This document shows positions 16,928-25,412 of a stretch of DNA of 64,000 nt, in pieces (the first letter of the stretch is position 1; each line of letters starts with the position of its first letter). The translations under genes and the position numbers were made by a program. The DNA is from Saccharomonospora piscinae (GTDB lineage: Bacteria; Actinomycetota; Actinomycetes; Mycobacteriales; Pseudonocardiaceae): assembly GCF_005862235.1 (NCBI RefSeq), contig NZ_VCEK01000001.1, positions 806,001-870,000 on the forward strand. The letters run 5' to 3'. The notes beneath the pieces are model-generated. The model was not told where the DNA came from. It searched no databases and worked only from the letters and a program-made list of their open reading frames with translations.

Positions 16928-18304
16928 TCAGCGCCGGACCAGCCGGCGGATCTGGGCGGCGGCCTCGTCGAGCTTGGTGCGGACGTCAGCGCCGTGGGCC
17001 ATCTCGTTGATCGCGACCTCCAGCACGTCCTGGATCTGCGGCCAGTCGATCGTCATCGGCACCGTCCGCGCCCGGCGCAGCGTCGACTCCTGCAACTCCG
17101 GCAACCCGTGGTTGGCCGCGTTGACCTCGGGATCGAGCATGTTGCGCGTGTGGACGACGACGCTCGTCGCGGTGTCCGGATCGGACTTGTCCAGTGCGAT
17201 GTCGCGTTCGGTGTCGGCGTGGGTCACCCACTTCAGGTACTCCCACGCCGCGCCCTGCTGACCGGAGGTGTTCAGCACGCCCATCAGCCACGTGTAGCCG
17301 TAGGTCACCGCGGGCTTTCCCTCCCAGCCCGGCAGCGGCGCGACCCCGATGTCCTCCGACACCTCGGGCTGCACCTTGCCGGGGTCGGTGAAGTCGTCCA
17401 TCTGCCACGCCCACGTGAACACGGAGTTGCTGCGGTTCTGCTCGAACGCCTGCGTCGCGTCGGTCTCCGTCCAGTTCGTCGACGCGGGCGGGCTGTGGCC
17501 GTCCCGCAGCAGCGAGAGGTACTGCTCCGTCGCCGCGACGCCCTCTGCTGTGGTGAACGCGGGCTCGCCCTCGGCGTCGAGGACGTCCGCGCCGTTGCTC
17601 CACAGCATCGAGAGCCACGTGTAGAGGTTCTGCCCGCCGCCCCGGCCGTACTGCCCGGCGAAGGCGTCCCTGCCGTCGGCCCCGTCGAGCCGCTCCAGCT
17701 GTTCACCGAGTTCCGGCCAGGTGGTCGCGGGCTCCATCCCGAGGCGCTCGTACTCGCTCTCGCGGTAGAAGTAGTTGTAGGAGAATCCCCGGAACGGCAG
17801 CCCGTACACGGTGTCCTCGTCACCGGCCCGCGCGGCCTGCTGGAACGGCGGGGGGAACTCCTCGATCGACCGGCCCACGTCGGCCATGACCTCGTCCAGC
17901 GGTTGCAGCCCGATCTTGGCCGACGCGCCGTAGGCGTCGGGCCACACCACGAGGTCGTAGGTGCCGCCCCCGACGGCCGTCTCCGCCACGATCTTCTGCA
18001 GGTACGACTCGTACGGGATGTTGGCCCACTCCACGGTGATGCCGGTCTTCTTCGTGAACTCCTGTTCGGTCCTGCGCTGCAGCGCCGCGAACTGCGCGGT
18101 GGTCTTGCAGCAGCTGAGCAGCCGGATGTGGGTTCCGTCGTAGGGCTTGCCGGTCAGCAGGCCGCGTTCGCCGGTCGGTCCCGTGGCGACCGAGTCCGGC
18201 AGATCGTCCGGGCTCGGCCCGGCCGAGCAGCCACTCACCAGCATCACCAGTGCGGCGCCCAGCGCGGTCGATGCCCTGCCGATGCGGCGGCGCGCGAGCC
18301 TCAT
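16928..18304 (-). CDS. CUT1-type ABC transporter substrate-binding lipoprotein
   Basis: A 458-residue extracellular solute-binding protein of family 1. The N-terminus has an Arg-rich start, a hydrophobic helix and lipobox VSGCS, so it is a membrane-anchored lipoprotein. The body carries typical features (TGITVEWANIPYESYLQKIV, DLVVWPDAYG, YGLPFRGFSYNYFYR). It overlaps the permease gene by four bases. The ligand is probably a carbohydrate or polyol-like compound by family; the catabolic neighbours leave it open. Confidence 0.88.
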   Translation of the reverse strand: MRLARRRIGRASTALGAALVMLVSGCSAGPSPDDLPDSVATGPTGERGLLTGKPYDGTHIRLLSCCKTTAQFAALQRRTEQEFTKKTGITVEWANIPYESYLQKIVAETAVGGGTYDLVVWPDAYGASAKIGLQPLDEVMADVGRSIEEFPPPFQQAARAGDEDTVYGLPFRGFSYNYFYRESEYERLGMEPATTWPELGEQLERLDGADGRDAFAGQYGRGGGQNLYTWLSMLWSNGADVLDAEGEPAFTTAEGVAATEQYLSLLRDGHSPPASTNWTETDATQAFEQNRSNSVFTWAWQMDDFTDPGKVQPEVSEDIGVAPLPGWEGKPAVTYGYTWLMGVLNTSGQQGAAWEYLKWVTHADTERDIALDKSDPDTATSVVVHTRNMLDPEVNAANHGLPELQESTLRRARTVPMTIDWPQIQDVLEVAINEMAHGADVRTKLDEAAAQIRRLVRR

Positions 18305-19194
18305 TTCACTGCTCCCATCGTCATTCCCTCGGCGAAGTGCTTACGGACGAGCAGCGCCAGCACCAGCATCGGCGCCATCACCAGCAGTCCTGCCGCCGCC
18401 ATCTGCCCCCAGGCCACGCCCTCCGGCAGCACGAGCGTCATCAGCGCGACCGGCAGCGTCGACGCCTCCGACCGCGCGAGGAAGGTGGGGAACAGGAACT
18501 CGTTCCAAGACAGCAGGAAGGAGAAGACGGCGGCCACGAAGATTCCCGGCGCGGCCAGTGGCGTGATCACCCGCCACAGCAGCGTGAGCTGGCCGCAGCC
18601 GTCCAGCCGGGCGGCCTCCTCGATCTCGATCGGCAGCCCGTCGACGAAGCCCTTGAGCAGCCACGTGATGTAGGGAACGACCAGCGAGAGATTGACGATC
18701 ACCAGCGCCAGGTGGGTGTCGATGAGCCCGAGTCCCCGGAACAGCGACAGGAACGGCAGCGCGATCGCCACACCGGGAATGAACTGGGTCGCGACGATCG
18801 CCAGCAGCATCCCGCGGTGGCCGGGGAAGCGGTAGCGCGAGAACGCGTACGCCGCGAGCAGCGCCATCGGGATCGAGACGAGGGTCGTGGCCACCGCGAT
18901 CAGCACGCTGTTGACGAGTGCCCCCGTGAGATCGCTCGCGCCGCCGAGGATCGCGGCGAAGTTGGCGAGGGACGGGGTGAACACGACGTCGGTCGAGAAC
19001 GCGTCCCGCGCGGGTTTGAAGGCGGTGATCCCCATCCAGAGGATGGGAAACAGCACGAAGAACAGGATCGCCAGCGTGGTCAGCACACGCAGGAACGCGC
19101 GTGCCGTCGCCCAGCCCCCGCGCCCGCGTCGCGGGCGGATCGCGGGGGCGGGCCGTGCGGGAGCGGGCGCCGGGGTGACGGCCGTGTCGGTCAT
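18301..19194 (-). CDS. CUT1-type ABC transporter permease (MalG-like)
   Basis: A 297-residue inner-membrane permease with six predicted helices and the EAA loop EEAARLDGCGQLTLLWRVITP, which docks the ATPase. It begins at ATG 19194 in an ATGA overlap with the partner permease. No ATPase gene is present in this cluster, so a shared MsiK-type ATPase encoded elsewhere is expected, as in many actinobacteria. Confidence 0.9.
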   Translation of the reverse strand: MTDTAVTPAPAPARPAPAIRPRRGRGGWATARAFLRVLTTLAILFFVLFPILWMGITAFKPARDAFSTDVVFTPSLANFAAILGGASDLTGALVNSVLIAVATTLVSIPMALLAAYAFSRYRFPGHRGMLLAIVATQFIPGVAIALPFLSLFRGLGLIDTHLALVIVNLSLVVPYITWLLKGFVDGLPIEIEEAARLDGCGQLTLLWRVITPLAAPGIFVAAVFSFLLSWNEFLFPTFLARSEASTLPVALMTLVLPEGVAWGQMAAAGLLVMAPMLVLALLVRKHFAEGMTMGAVK

Positions 19195-20108
19195 TTCGCC
19201 TCCTGCTTGGCCATCGCGAACAGGTACAGGGTCGCCAGCACACCGAGCACCACGACGATCACCCAGGAGACGGCCGACGCGTAGCCGATGTCGAGGAACG
19301 TGAAGCCCTGTGAGTAGGCGAAGAAGTTGAGCGTCTCCGTGGCCCGGCCGGGACCACCGCCGGTGGTGGTCACGACCTGGTCGAAGATCTTGACCGAGAA
19401 GACGGCCTTGAGGAACACGACCACCAGCAGCAGCGGTCGCAGCAGGGGCAGCGTGACGCGCCAGAACTCCTGCCAGGCGTTCGCGCCGTCCACCCGCACC
19501 GCGTCGCGCACCTCGGGTGAGATCGAGCCCAGACCGCCGAGCAGCATCAGCGCGATGAGCGGAGCCCAGCCCCACACCTCCGTCAGCGCGATCACCATGA
19601 GCGCCCAGAACGGGTCACCGAGCCAGTTGATGTCGTCGGCGAAGGGCAGGATCGTGTCGACCATCTGGTCGTAGACACCGGTGTCCGGGTTGAGCATGAA
19701 CCGCCAGGAGAAGCCCTTGAGCGCGGGTGCCACGGCGAACGGCAGGATCAGCAGGGCCTTCGTCAGCGCGCTGAGCCGGGTGCGGTTGTTCAGCACCAGC
19801 GCGATGCCCAGCCCGAGCCCCACCGACAGCACCACCGAGATGACCGTGAACTGCAGGGTCACCCAGGCGCTGTTGCCGAACGTGCCGTCGGTGAACACCC
19901 GTTCGTACTGCTGGAGGCCGACGAACTCCCCCGCTTCCCTGGTCTCGTTGAGCCGCCAGTGGCGGAAACTGGTGATCAGCGCGGACACCAGGGGATAGAC
20001 GGTCGTCAGGACGATCGCCAGCAGGGCGGGCGCCAAGTGCAGGTACGGCGTGGCGTGCTGGCGCAGCCGGGACCGCTTGCGCGGCGGCGGGACGGTGGTT
20101 GCCACCAT
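19191..20108 (-). CDS. CUT1-type ABC transporter permease (MalF-like)
   Basis: A 305-residue membrane permease with six helices and an EAA-like motif (PEVRDAVRVDGANAWQEFWRVTLP). It is the first gene of the importer operon (permease, permease, binding protein, SnoaL-like). Its upstream region carries two operator-like palindromes matching sites near the LacI gene, so repression by that LacI protein is likely. Confidence 0.9.
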   Translation of the reverse strand: MVATTVPPPRKRSRLRQHATPYLHLAPALLAIVLTTVYPLVSALITSFRHWRLNETREAGEFVGLQQYERVFTDGTFGNSAWVTLQFTVISVVLSVGLGLGIALVLNNRTRLSALTKALLILPFAVAPALKGFSWRFMLNPDTGVYDQMVDTILPFADDINWLGDPFWALMVIALTEVWGWAPLIALMLLGGLGSISPEVRDAVRVDGANAWQEFWRVTLPLLRPLLLVVVFLKAVFSVKIFDQVVTTTGGGPGRATETLNFFAYSQGFTFLDIGYASAVSWVIVVVLGVLATLYLFAMAKQEAK

Positions 20109-20159
20109 CAGGGGTCGACCTCCTCTGCCGGAAGAGCGGCGGGGCTGGGAATCCGCGCA

Positions 20160-20175
20160 GTGTATGCGTATTCAC
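20160..20175. promoter_or_regulatory. Candidate LacI-family operator O1
   Basis: GTGTATGCGTATTCAC is a palindrome around a central CG. Its reverse complement shares GTGAATACG with the site at 21441. It lies 52 bases upstream of the importer operon start, an apt position for repression. Confidence 0.55.
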
Positions 20176-20297
20176 AAGCCCGGAGCAATGGGTAAGCGGC
20201 AGAGAAAAACCCGGGTTCCGCTTCCCCGCTCGCGGTGTCACGTGCACAGACGTGACCGGACCTCGGCGCGGCCACCACGCCGGGTCGTGCTCGGTCA

Positions 20298-20313
20298 CGT
20301 ATTACGTATGCCC
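20298..20313. promoter_or_regulatory. Candidate LacI-family operator O2
   Basis: The segment around ATTACGTATG shares the TACGTATG core with O3 and lies between the lacI stop codon and the importer operon promoter. It is weaker than O1 and O3. Confidence 0.4.
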
Positions 20314-20333
20314 GGACACGAGCGGTCAGTCGT

Positions 20334-21335
20334 TCAGTCGCCCGCCGGTGCCGCGTGGGTGCGGCGCGCCACGAACCGGGGCGTGAGCACGATCCGCCTC
20401 GGCTCACCCTCGTAGGTACCGGACACCCGCTCGACCACGAGCTGCGCCGCCGTCCGCGCCATCCGGTGCAGGTCGTGGCGCACGGTGCTCAGCTGGAAGC
20501 TCGCCCAGGAGGCCATCGGGATGTCGTCGAATCCGATGACCGTCAGCTGCTCGGGCACCGCGACCCCGAGCCGCGTCGCGGCGTCGAGCACGCCGATCGC
20601 GACGACGTCGTTACCGCAGAACAGCGCGGTCGGCGCTGGTCGCGCCGACAGCAGGTCCGGTAACGCGGCGAGTCCCGTCTCGAACTCGAAGGGGCCGTAC
20701 CGCACGTGCGCGGGCCGCAGCGCGATGCCCGCGTCGGCGAGCGCCTGCCGGAACCCGAGTTCGCGGTCGCGGCCCGTGCTGGTGTTGTCCGGGCCGAAGA
20801 TGGCGCCGATGTGCCGGTGACCGCTCTCCACGAGCTGCCGGGCCGCGAGTTCACCACCGGCGCGGTTGTCCACCACGACCGCGTCCGCGGGCGCCGTGCC
20901 CTCCCGGTTGAGGTAGACGAAGGGCAGCCCACGGCGGTTCAGCTCGGCGGGCAGCGCCGAATCCAGCGTGGAGGTGGCCAGCACCATGCCGTCGATCGAG
21001 CGGTCCACCAGCCGTTCCGCCGCTGCGGGGGCGTCGGAGCGCTCGGTGAACAGCATCATCCGGTAGCCCCGCTCCTCCAGCTCGTCGTGCAGCGGGCCGA
21101 CGAGGTGCGGGTAGAACGGGTTCGTGAGATCGGTGACGAGCACGCCGATGCGGTGGCTGACCCGCGTCGACAGGCTGCGTCCCGCCTCGCTGGGCACGTA
21201 GTTCAGCGCCTCGGCCGCCGCCCGGACCTTGCGCACGGTGTCCTCCGACACCCGGGGGTCGCCGCGCAGCGCCCGCGAGACCGTCGGCTGGGACACCCCG
21301 GCCAGGCGTGCCACGTCGCGGCTGGTGATCCCCAC
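20334..21335 (-). CDS. LacI-family transcriptional regulator
   Basis: A 333-residue LacI/GalR regulator. The N-terminal helix-turn-helix and hinge are clear (ITSRDVARLAGVSQPTVSRAL, then LNYVPSEAGRSL), followed by a periplasmic-binding-like effector domain. The GTG at 21335 is set by the domain start and a GGGAGG four bases upstream. It lies between the importer operon and the bicupin operon. Related CG-centred palindromes occur before both operons and before lacI itself, so it probably represses all three until the catabolic substrate or an intermediate binds. Confidence 0.9.
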   Translation of the reverse strand: MGITSRDVARLAGVSQPTVSRALRGDPRVSEDTVRKVRAAAEALNYVPSEAGRSLSTRVSHRIGVLVTDLTNPFYPHLVGPLHDELEERGYRMMLFTERSDAPAAAERLVDRSIDGMVLATSTLDSALPAELNRRGLPFVYLNREGTAPADAVVVDNRAGGELAARQLVESGHRHIGAIFGPDNTSTGRDRELGFRQALADAGIALRPAHVRYGPFEFETGLAALPDLLSARPAPTALFCGNDVVAIGVLDAATRLGVAVPEQLTVIGFDDIPMASWASFQLSTVRHDLHRMARTAAQLVVERVSGTYEGEPRRIVLTPRFVARRTHAAPAGD

Positions 21336-21362
21336 AGTCCCTCCCGGTCGCCGTACTGGACG

Positions 21363-21378
21363 AAGCATACGTGCTCCC
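21363..21378. promoter_or_regulatory. Candidate LacI-family operator O4
   Basis: AGCATACGTGCT lies about 30 bases upstream of the lacI start and shares the ATACGT core with the other sites. It may serve autoregulation. Low confidence. Confidence 0.35.
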
Positions 21379-21440
21379 ACTCGAATCACAGCACCGACTC
21401 CCAGGCCGGGATTGACAGCGAGCGGGGCGCCGGGACTAGT

Positions 21441-21456
21441 GTGAATACGTATGAAT
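21441..21456. promoter_or_regulatory. Candidate LacI-family operator O3
   Basis: GTGAATACGTATGAAT lies 16 bases before the probable GTG start of the bicupin gene, overlapping the expected initiation region. It matches O1 at 12 of 16 positions in reverse complement. Confidence 0.55.
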
Positions 21457-21471
21457 GAGGAGGGTTCCACT

Positions 21472-22614
21472 GTGACGAGTGACGGCCACACGGTGACCGA
21501 GGCGGAGGCGGCCCGGCGCACCATCCGGCGGAGCGACTTCGTCTCCTGCAACCAGGCGTTCATCGACTGCCGGACGCCGGGCTCCGACCGCAAGGAGAAC
21601 TACGCGATGATCGGCCCCGGGGTCACCCAGAGCGCCGACCAGGTGGTGAACCTGCGGGAGCCACACGGCTACAACATCGGTGCCGCCGCGATGCCGAACG
21701 GCATCACCAACAACCTGCACCTGCACTTCACCGCCGAGGTGTTCTACTGCTTCCGCGGCGAGTTCCTGCTCCGCTGGGGCGCGGACGGCCAGGACGGCGA
21801 ACTCGTCCTGCGCGAGGGCGACATCGCCTCGATGCCGACGTGGATCTTCCGGGGCTTCACCAACATCGGGCCGGACGACGGCTGGCTGTTCACCACGCTG
21901 GGCCACGACGACACCGGCGGCATCATCTGGGGACCGTCGGTGCTGCGCGAGGCCGAGGGCCACGGATTGTACCTGACGGCGGAGAACCAGCTCGTCGACA
22001 CCCTGGCCGGCGACGAGGTCGGCGAGGACACCGAACTCGTGCGGCCGATGCCGCCCGAGCAGATCGCCAGGCTGCGCAGTTACACCGCCGACGAGATGCG
22101 CAGGCGGGTCGCGACCTCGACCGACCTGGAGTTCTCGCCCGCCCCGTTCCTCGACAGTGCCCTGCCGGGCGGCGGTGCGCAGCTCGCGCTGGTCATCGGT
22201 TACGGCATGACCGAGGACCTGCACCAGGAACCCCGCGTGTACAACCCGCACGGGCACAACGTCGCGTGGCTGCGCGCCGAGCCGGGTGAAGGCATGCTGC
22301 CGCACCGGCACGCCGAGACCCAGGTCCTGCTGGTCAAGGACGGCGAGTGGGAGGTCACCCTCAACCTGCACGACGAGGTGACCGTCCGGCTGGGCCCGTG
22401 GGACATGCTGTCCGTGCCGCGGGGAGCCTGGCGGGCCCTGCGCAACACCGGCGACGACACCGCGACGATGCTCGTGATCAACGGTGGGGACGGCCGCGTC
22501 CGTCTCGAATGGGACGACGAGGTCGTCAAGGCGGCGGCCGACGCGGGCGTGGCCACCGACCACAACGGCTACGTGGCTCCGTACGCGCTCGTGCCCAGGG
22601 CCCTCGGCCGATGA
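21472..22614 (+). CDS. Bicupin-domain protein
   Basis: About 380 residues with two cupin barrels. The first has the metal-type cluster NNLHLHFTAEVFYCFRG; the second has PHRHAETQVLLVKDGEWEV. The His/Glu pattern would hold Fe2+ or Mn2+, as in dioxygenases, isomerases or sugar-acid enzymes. GTG 21472 is preferred because GGAGGG lies seven bases upstream; an ATG at 21451 has no ribosome site and lies inside an operator-like palindrome. It heads a five-gene plus-strand operon with ATGA-type overlaps. The exact reaction is unknown. Confidence 0.78.
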   Translation: MTSDGHTVTEAEAARRTIRRSDFVSCNQAFIDCRTPGSDRKENYAMIGPGVTQSADQVVNLREPHGYNIGAAAMPNGITNNLHLHFTAEVFYCFRGEFLLRWGADGQDGELVLREGDIASMPTWIFRGFTNIGPDDGWLFTTLGHDDTGGIIWGPSVLREAEGHGLYLTAENQLVDTLAGDEVGEDTELVRPMPPEQIARLRSYTADEMRRRVATSTDLEFSPAPFLDSALPGGGAQLALVIGYGMTEDLHQEPRVYNPHGHNVAWLRAEPGEGMLPHRHAETQVLLVKDGEWEVTLNLHDEVTVRLGPWDMLSVPRGAWRALRNTGDDTATMLVINGGDGRVRLEWDDEVVKAAADAGVATDHNGYVAPYALVPRALGR

Positions 22615-23330
22615 CCGGGACCGTCCCGGTCGTGCTCGTGCCCGGCATGCTGTGCGACGCCGGGTTGTGGGAGGACGTGCGCGGCGCGCTCGGGCACCCC
22701 GTGGTGGACGTGGACCTGAGCGCGCCGAGCATCGGCGGTATGGCCCGGCAGGTGCTGGCCGCCACCGAGGGGCCCTTCGTGCTCGCCGGGCTCAGCCTCG
22801 GCGCGATCGTGGGTTTCGAGGTTCTGCGCCTGGCTCCCGAACGGGTCGCCGGGTTCTGCGCGATGTCCACCAACGCCGGTGCCCCCACCGCGCGGCAGCG
22901 GGAACAGTGGGCCGCGCTCGACCGGCTCACCGCCGAGGGCGGCTTCGCCGAGGTCGTCACCGAACGGATTCTGCCGACGATGTTCGCCGCGCCCGAGCCC
23001 CCGGCCGAGCGGGCGCGGACGTTCCTCGCGATGGCGAACCGCATCGGGCCCGAGGTGTTCCGGGCGCAACTCGCCGCGCAGGCCACACGCACCGACGCGC
23101 ACGAGGCGCTGGCGGCGGTGCGGGCACCCGCGCTCGTGCTCGGCGGCGGCGCGGACGCCCTGTGCCCGGAAAGCTTCCACACCGCGATCGCGACCGCGAT
23201 CCCCGGCGCCGAGCGGCACACCCTGCCCGGCGCCGGACACCTGCTGCCCCTCGAACGTCCCGCTGAGGTGGCCGCGCTGCTCGGCGACTGGCTGCGCCGA
23301 TTCTCGTTCCGGAAGGAGCTTCATGCCTGA
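22611..23330 (+). CDS. Alpha/beta hydrolase
   Basis: A 239-residue alpha/beta-hydrolase. The nucleophile elbow is GLSLG (Ser in LAGLSLGAIVGFE), with an oxyanion-type segment VLVPGMLCD near the N-terminus. The late Asp and His lie near GGGADALCPE and GAGHLLPLE. It overlaps the bicupin stop (ATGA) and in turn overlaps the HisD-like gene by eight bases. In the operon it could act as an esterase, lactonase or C-C hydrolase; this is open. Confidence 0.85.
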   Translation: MTGTVPVVLVPGMLCDAGLWEDVRGALGHPVVDVDLSAPSIGGMARQVLAATEGPFVLAGLSLGAIVGFEVLRLAPERVAGFCAMSTNAGAPTARQREQWAALDRLTAEGGFAEVVTERILPTMFAAPEPPAERARTFLAMANRIGPEVFRAQLAAQATRTDAHEALAAVRAPALVLGGGADALCPESFHTAIATAIPGAERHTLPGAGHLLPLERPAEVAALLGDWLRRFSFRKELHA

Positions 23331-24651
23331 GGTACTCAAGAGCCCGGCGCGCACCGCGCAGTCACGGCAGGACACCACCGCCGTGCCCGACCGCGTCGGC
23401 GAGATCATCGCGGACGTGCGGGCGCGGGGTGACGTGGCGGTGCGCGAGCACTCGCAGCGCTTCGACTCGTGGTCGCCGGAGTCGTTCCGGCTCTCCGCCG
23501 CCGAGATCGAGCGCGTCGTGTCCGGTGTCGACGACCAGGTCCTCGCCGACATCCGGTTCGTCCAGGACCAGGTTCGCACCTTCGCCCGGCACCAGCGTGA
23601 GTCGATGCGCGACATCGAGGTGGAGACGCTGCCGGGAGTCCACCTCGGACACCGCCACCTTCCGGTGGCCGCGGCGGGCGCCTACGTCCCCGGCGGCCGG
23701 TATCCGCTGACGGCGTCGGCGCACATGACGATCGTCACCGCGAAGGTGGCGGGTGTACCCAGGGTCGTGGCGTGTACCCCGCCCATCCGGGGCGAGGTCC
23801 CGGCGGCCACGGTCGCCGCGATGCACCTGGCCGGAGCCGACGAGATCCACCTGCTGGGCGGCGTTCAGGCCATGGCCGCGATGGCGGTGGGCACCGAGTC
23901 GATGGACCCGGTCGATCTGATCGCCGGACCCGGCAACGCCTACGTCGCCGAGGCGAAGCGGCAGCTTTTCGGCGAGGTGGGCATCGACCTGTTCGCGGGC
24001 CCCACCGAGATCCTCATCGTCGCGGACGGCTCCGCCGACCCGTTCGTCGTGGCGGTGGACCTGCTGTCCCAGGCCGAGCACGGACCCGACTCCCCCGCCG
24101 TGCTCGTCACGACCTCGGCCGAACTGGGCCGCAGCGTGCTGGAGCACGTCGAGCGCCTGTTGCCGGACATGCCCACCCGGGACTTCGCCGCCCCGGCCTG
24201 GCGCGACCACGGTGAGATTGTCGTGGTGGACTCGCTCGCGGAGGCGTTCTCCGTCGCCGACGGCTACGCCAGCGAACACGTCCAGATCCTCACGGAGAAC
24301 CCGAGGCAGGCGCTGGACCGGATGACCCAGTACGGCGCGCTGTTTCTGGGCGAGGGCACCTGCGTGTCGTACGGCGACAAGGTGATCGGCACCAACCACG
24401 TGCTGCCGACCCGTGGCGCGGCGCGCTACACCGGCGGCCTGTGGGTCGGCAAGTACCTCAAGACCGTCACCTACCAGGAGGTCACCGACCCCGCCGCGAG
24501 TGCCCGGCTCGGCGAGGTGTGCGGCCGTGCGTCGCGGATCGAGTTGTTCGAGGGACACGCGCGCTCCGGTGACGTCCGCGCGGCCAAGTACGGCGACGCC
24601 ACCGTGTCCTGGGCTTCGAGGACTCCGTGGGCTCCGGTGGGGCAGCGGTGA
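23323..24651 (+). CDS. Histidinol dehydrogenase-family oxidoreductase (paralogue 2)
   Basis: A 442-residue HisD-superfamily dehydrogenase with the zinc and catalytic residues kept (SQAEHGPDSPA, YASEHVQIL, SYGDKVIGTNHVLPT, FEGHARSGD). The ATG at 23323 has GGAAGGAG upstream. It lies between an alpha/beta hydrolase and an SDR with overlapping ends. It differs clearly from paralogue 1 at 13628-14953 and there is no his operon, so a catabolic alcohol dehydrogenase role (HpsN-like) is inferred. Confidence 0.85.
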   Translation: MPEVLKSPARTAQSRQDTTAVPDRVGEIIADVRARGDVAVREHSQRFDSWSPESFRLSAAEIERVVSGVDDQVLADIRFVQDQVRTFARHQRESMRDIEVETLPGVHLGHRHLPVAAAGAYVPGGRYPLTASAHMTIVTAKVAGVPRVVACTPPIRGEVPAATVAAMHLAGADEIHLLGGVQAMAAMAVGTESMDPVDLIAGPGNAYVAEAKRQLFGEVGIDLFAGPTEILIVADGSADPFVVAVDLLSQAEHGPDSPAVLVTTSAELGRSVLEHVERLLPDMPTRDFAAPAWRDHGEIVVVDSLAEAFSVADGYASEHVQILTENPRQALDRMTQYGALFLGEGTCVSYGDKVIGTNHVLPTRGAARYTGGLWVGKYLKTVTYQEVTDPAASARLGEVCGRASRIELFEGHARSGDVRAAKYGDATVSWASRTPWAPVGQR

Positions 24652-25412
24652 GCGGCGCGCTCACCGGCCGCACGGCGCTCGTCACGGGCGGCGGCAACGG
24701 GCTGGGCAGAGCCATGTGCCACGCGCTGTCGGCGGCCGGTGCCCGCGTGATCGCGGCCGGGCGCACCCGTTCGGCACTGGAGGCCTGCGTCGCCGGTCTC
24801 CCCACCCCCGGGCGCGCGGCGGTGGTGGACGTCGCCGACGCGGCCTCGGTGAGCGCGCTGGCCTCGGACCTCGCCGACGAGGACGTGTCCGTGCTCGTCA
24901 ACAACGCGGGCGTACCAGGGCCGGTCGCGGCGCTGACCGACATCGAACCGGCCGAGTGGGACGACGTCTTCGCCGTCAACGTGCGCGGAAGCTACCTGAT
25001 GTGCCGGGCGGTGCTGCCCGCGATGATCGAGCGCGGCAGCGGCGACATCGTGAACGTGGCCTCGGTGAGCGGCAAACGTCCCCTGGCGCGGCGCACACCC
25101 TACTGCGCGTCGAAGATGGCCGTGCTGGGGCTGACCACCACGCTGGCCGCCGAGGTCGGCCCGCTCGGGGTGAACGTGAACTCCCTGTCCCCCGGCCCGG
25201 TGGCGGGTCCCCGGATGGAACGCAACTTCCGGTTGGAGGCCGAACGTACCGGCGCGAGCTACGCCGAGGCGGAGGCGGCGTTCGTGTCCCGCTCGGCGCT
25301 CGGCCGGATGGTCACCGAGACCGAGGTGGCGACCGCGCTCGTGGCGATGCTGGCGATGCCCGGGCTGTGCGCCGCCGACATCGACCTCTCCGCCGGGATG
25401 GTGGCCCGATGA
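24648..25412 (+). CDS. SDR-family oxidoreductase
   Basis: A 254-residue classical short-chain dehydrogenase. It has the cofactor motif TGGGNGLG near the N-terminus, the NNAGV strand, and catalytic Ser and YCASK. The preference for NAD or NADP is unclear. GTG 24648 overlaps the HisD-like stop, and the stop overlaps the aldolase ATG. It probably oxidises or reduces a keto/hydroxy intermediate in the same pathway. Confidence 0.9.
   Translation: MSGALTGRTALVTGGGNGLGRAMCHALSAAGARVIAAGRTRSALEACVAGLPTPGRAAVVDVADAASVSALASDLADEDVSVLVNNAGVPGPVAALTDIEPAEWDDVFAVNVRGSYLMCRAVLPAMIERGSGDIVNVASVSGKRPLARRTPYCASKMAVLGLTTTLAAEVGPLGVNVNSLSPGPVAGPRMERNFRLEAERTGASYAEAEAAFVSRSALGRMVTETEVATALVAMLAMPGLCAADIDLSAGMVAR

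Noticed and set aside
13628-24651. The two HisD homologues as histidine biosynthesis genes
   Set aside because: There are two divergent copies, no other his genes, and a clear catabolic and transport context.
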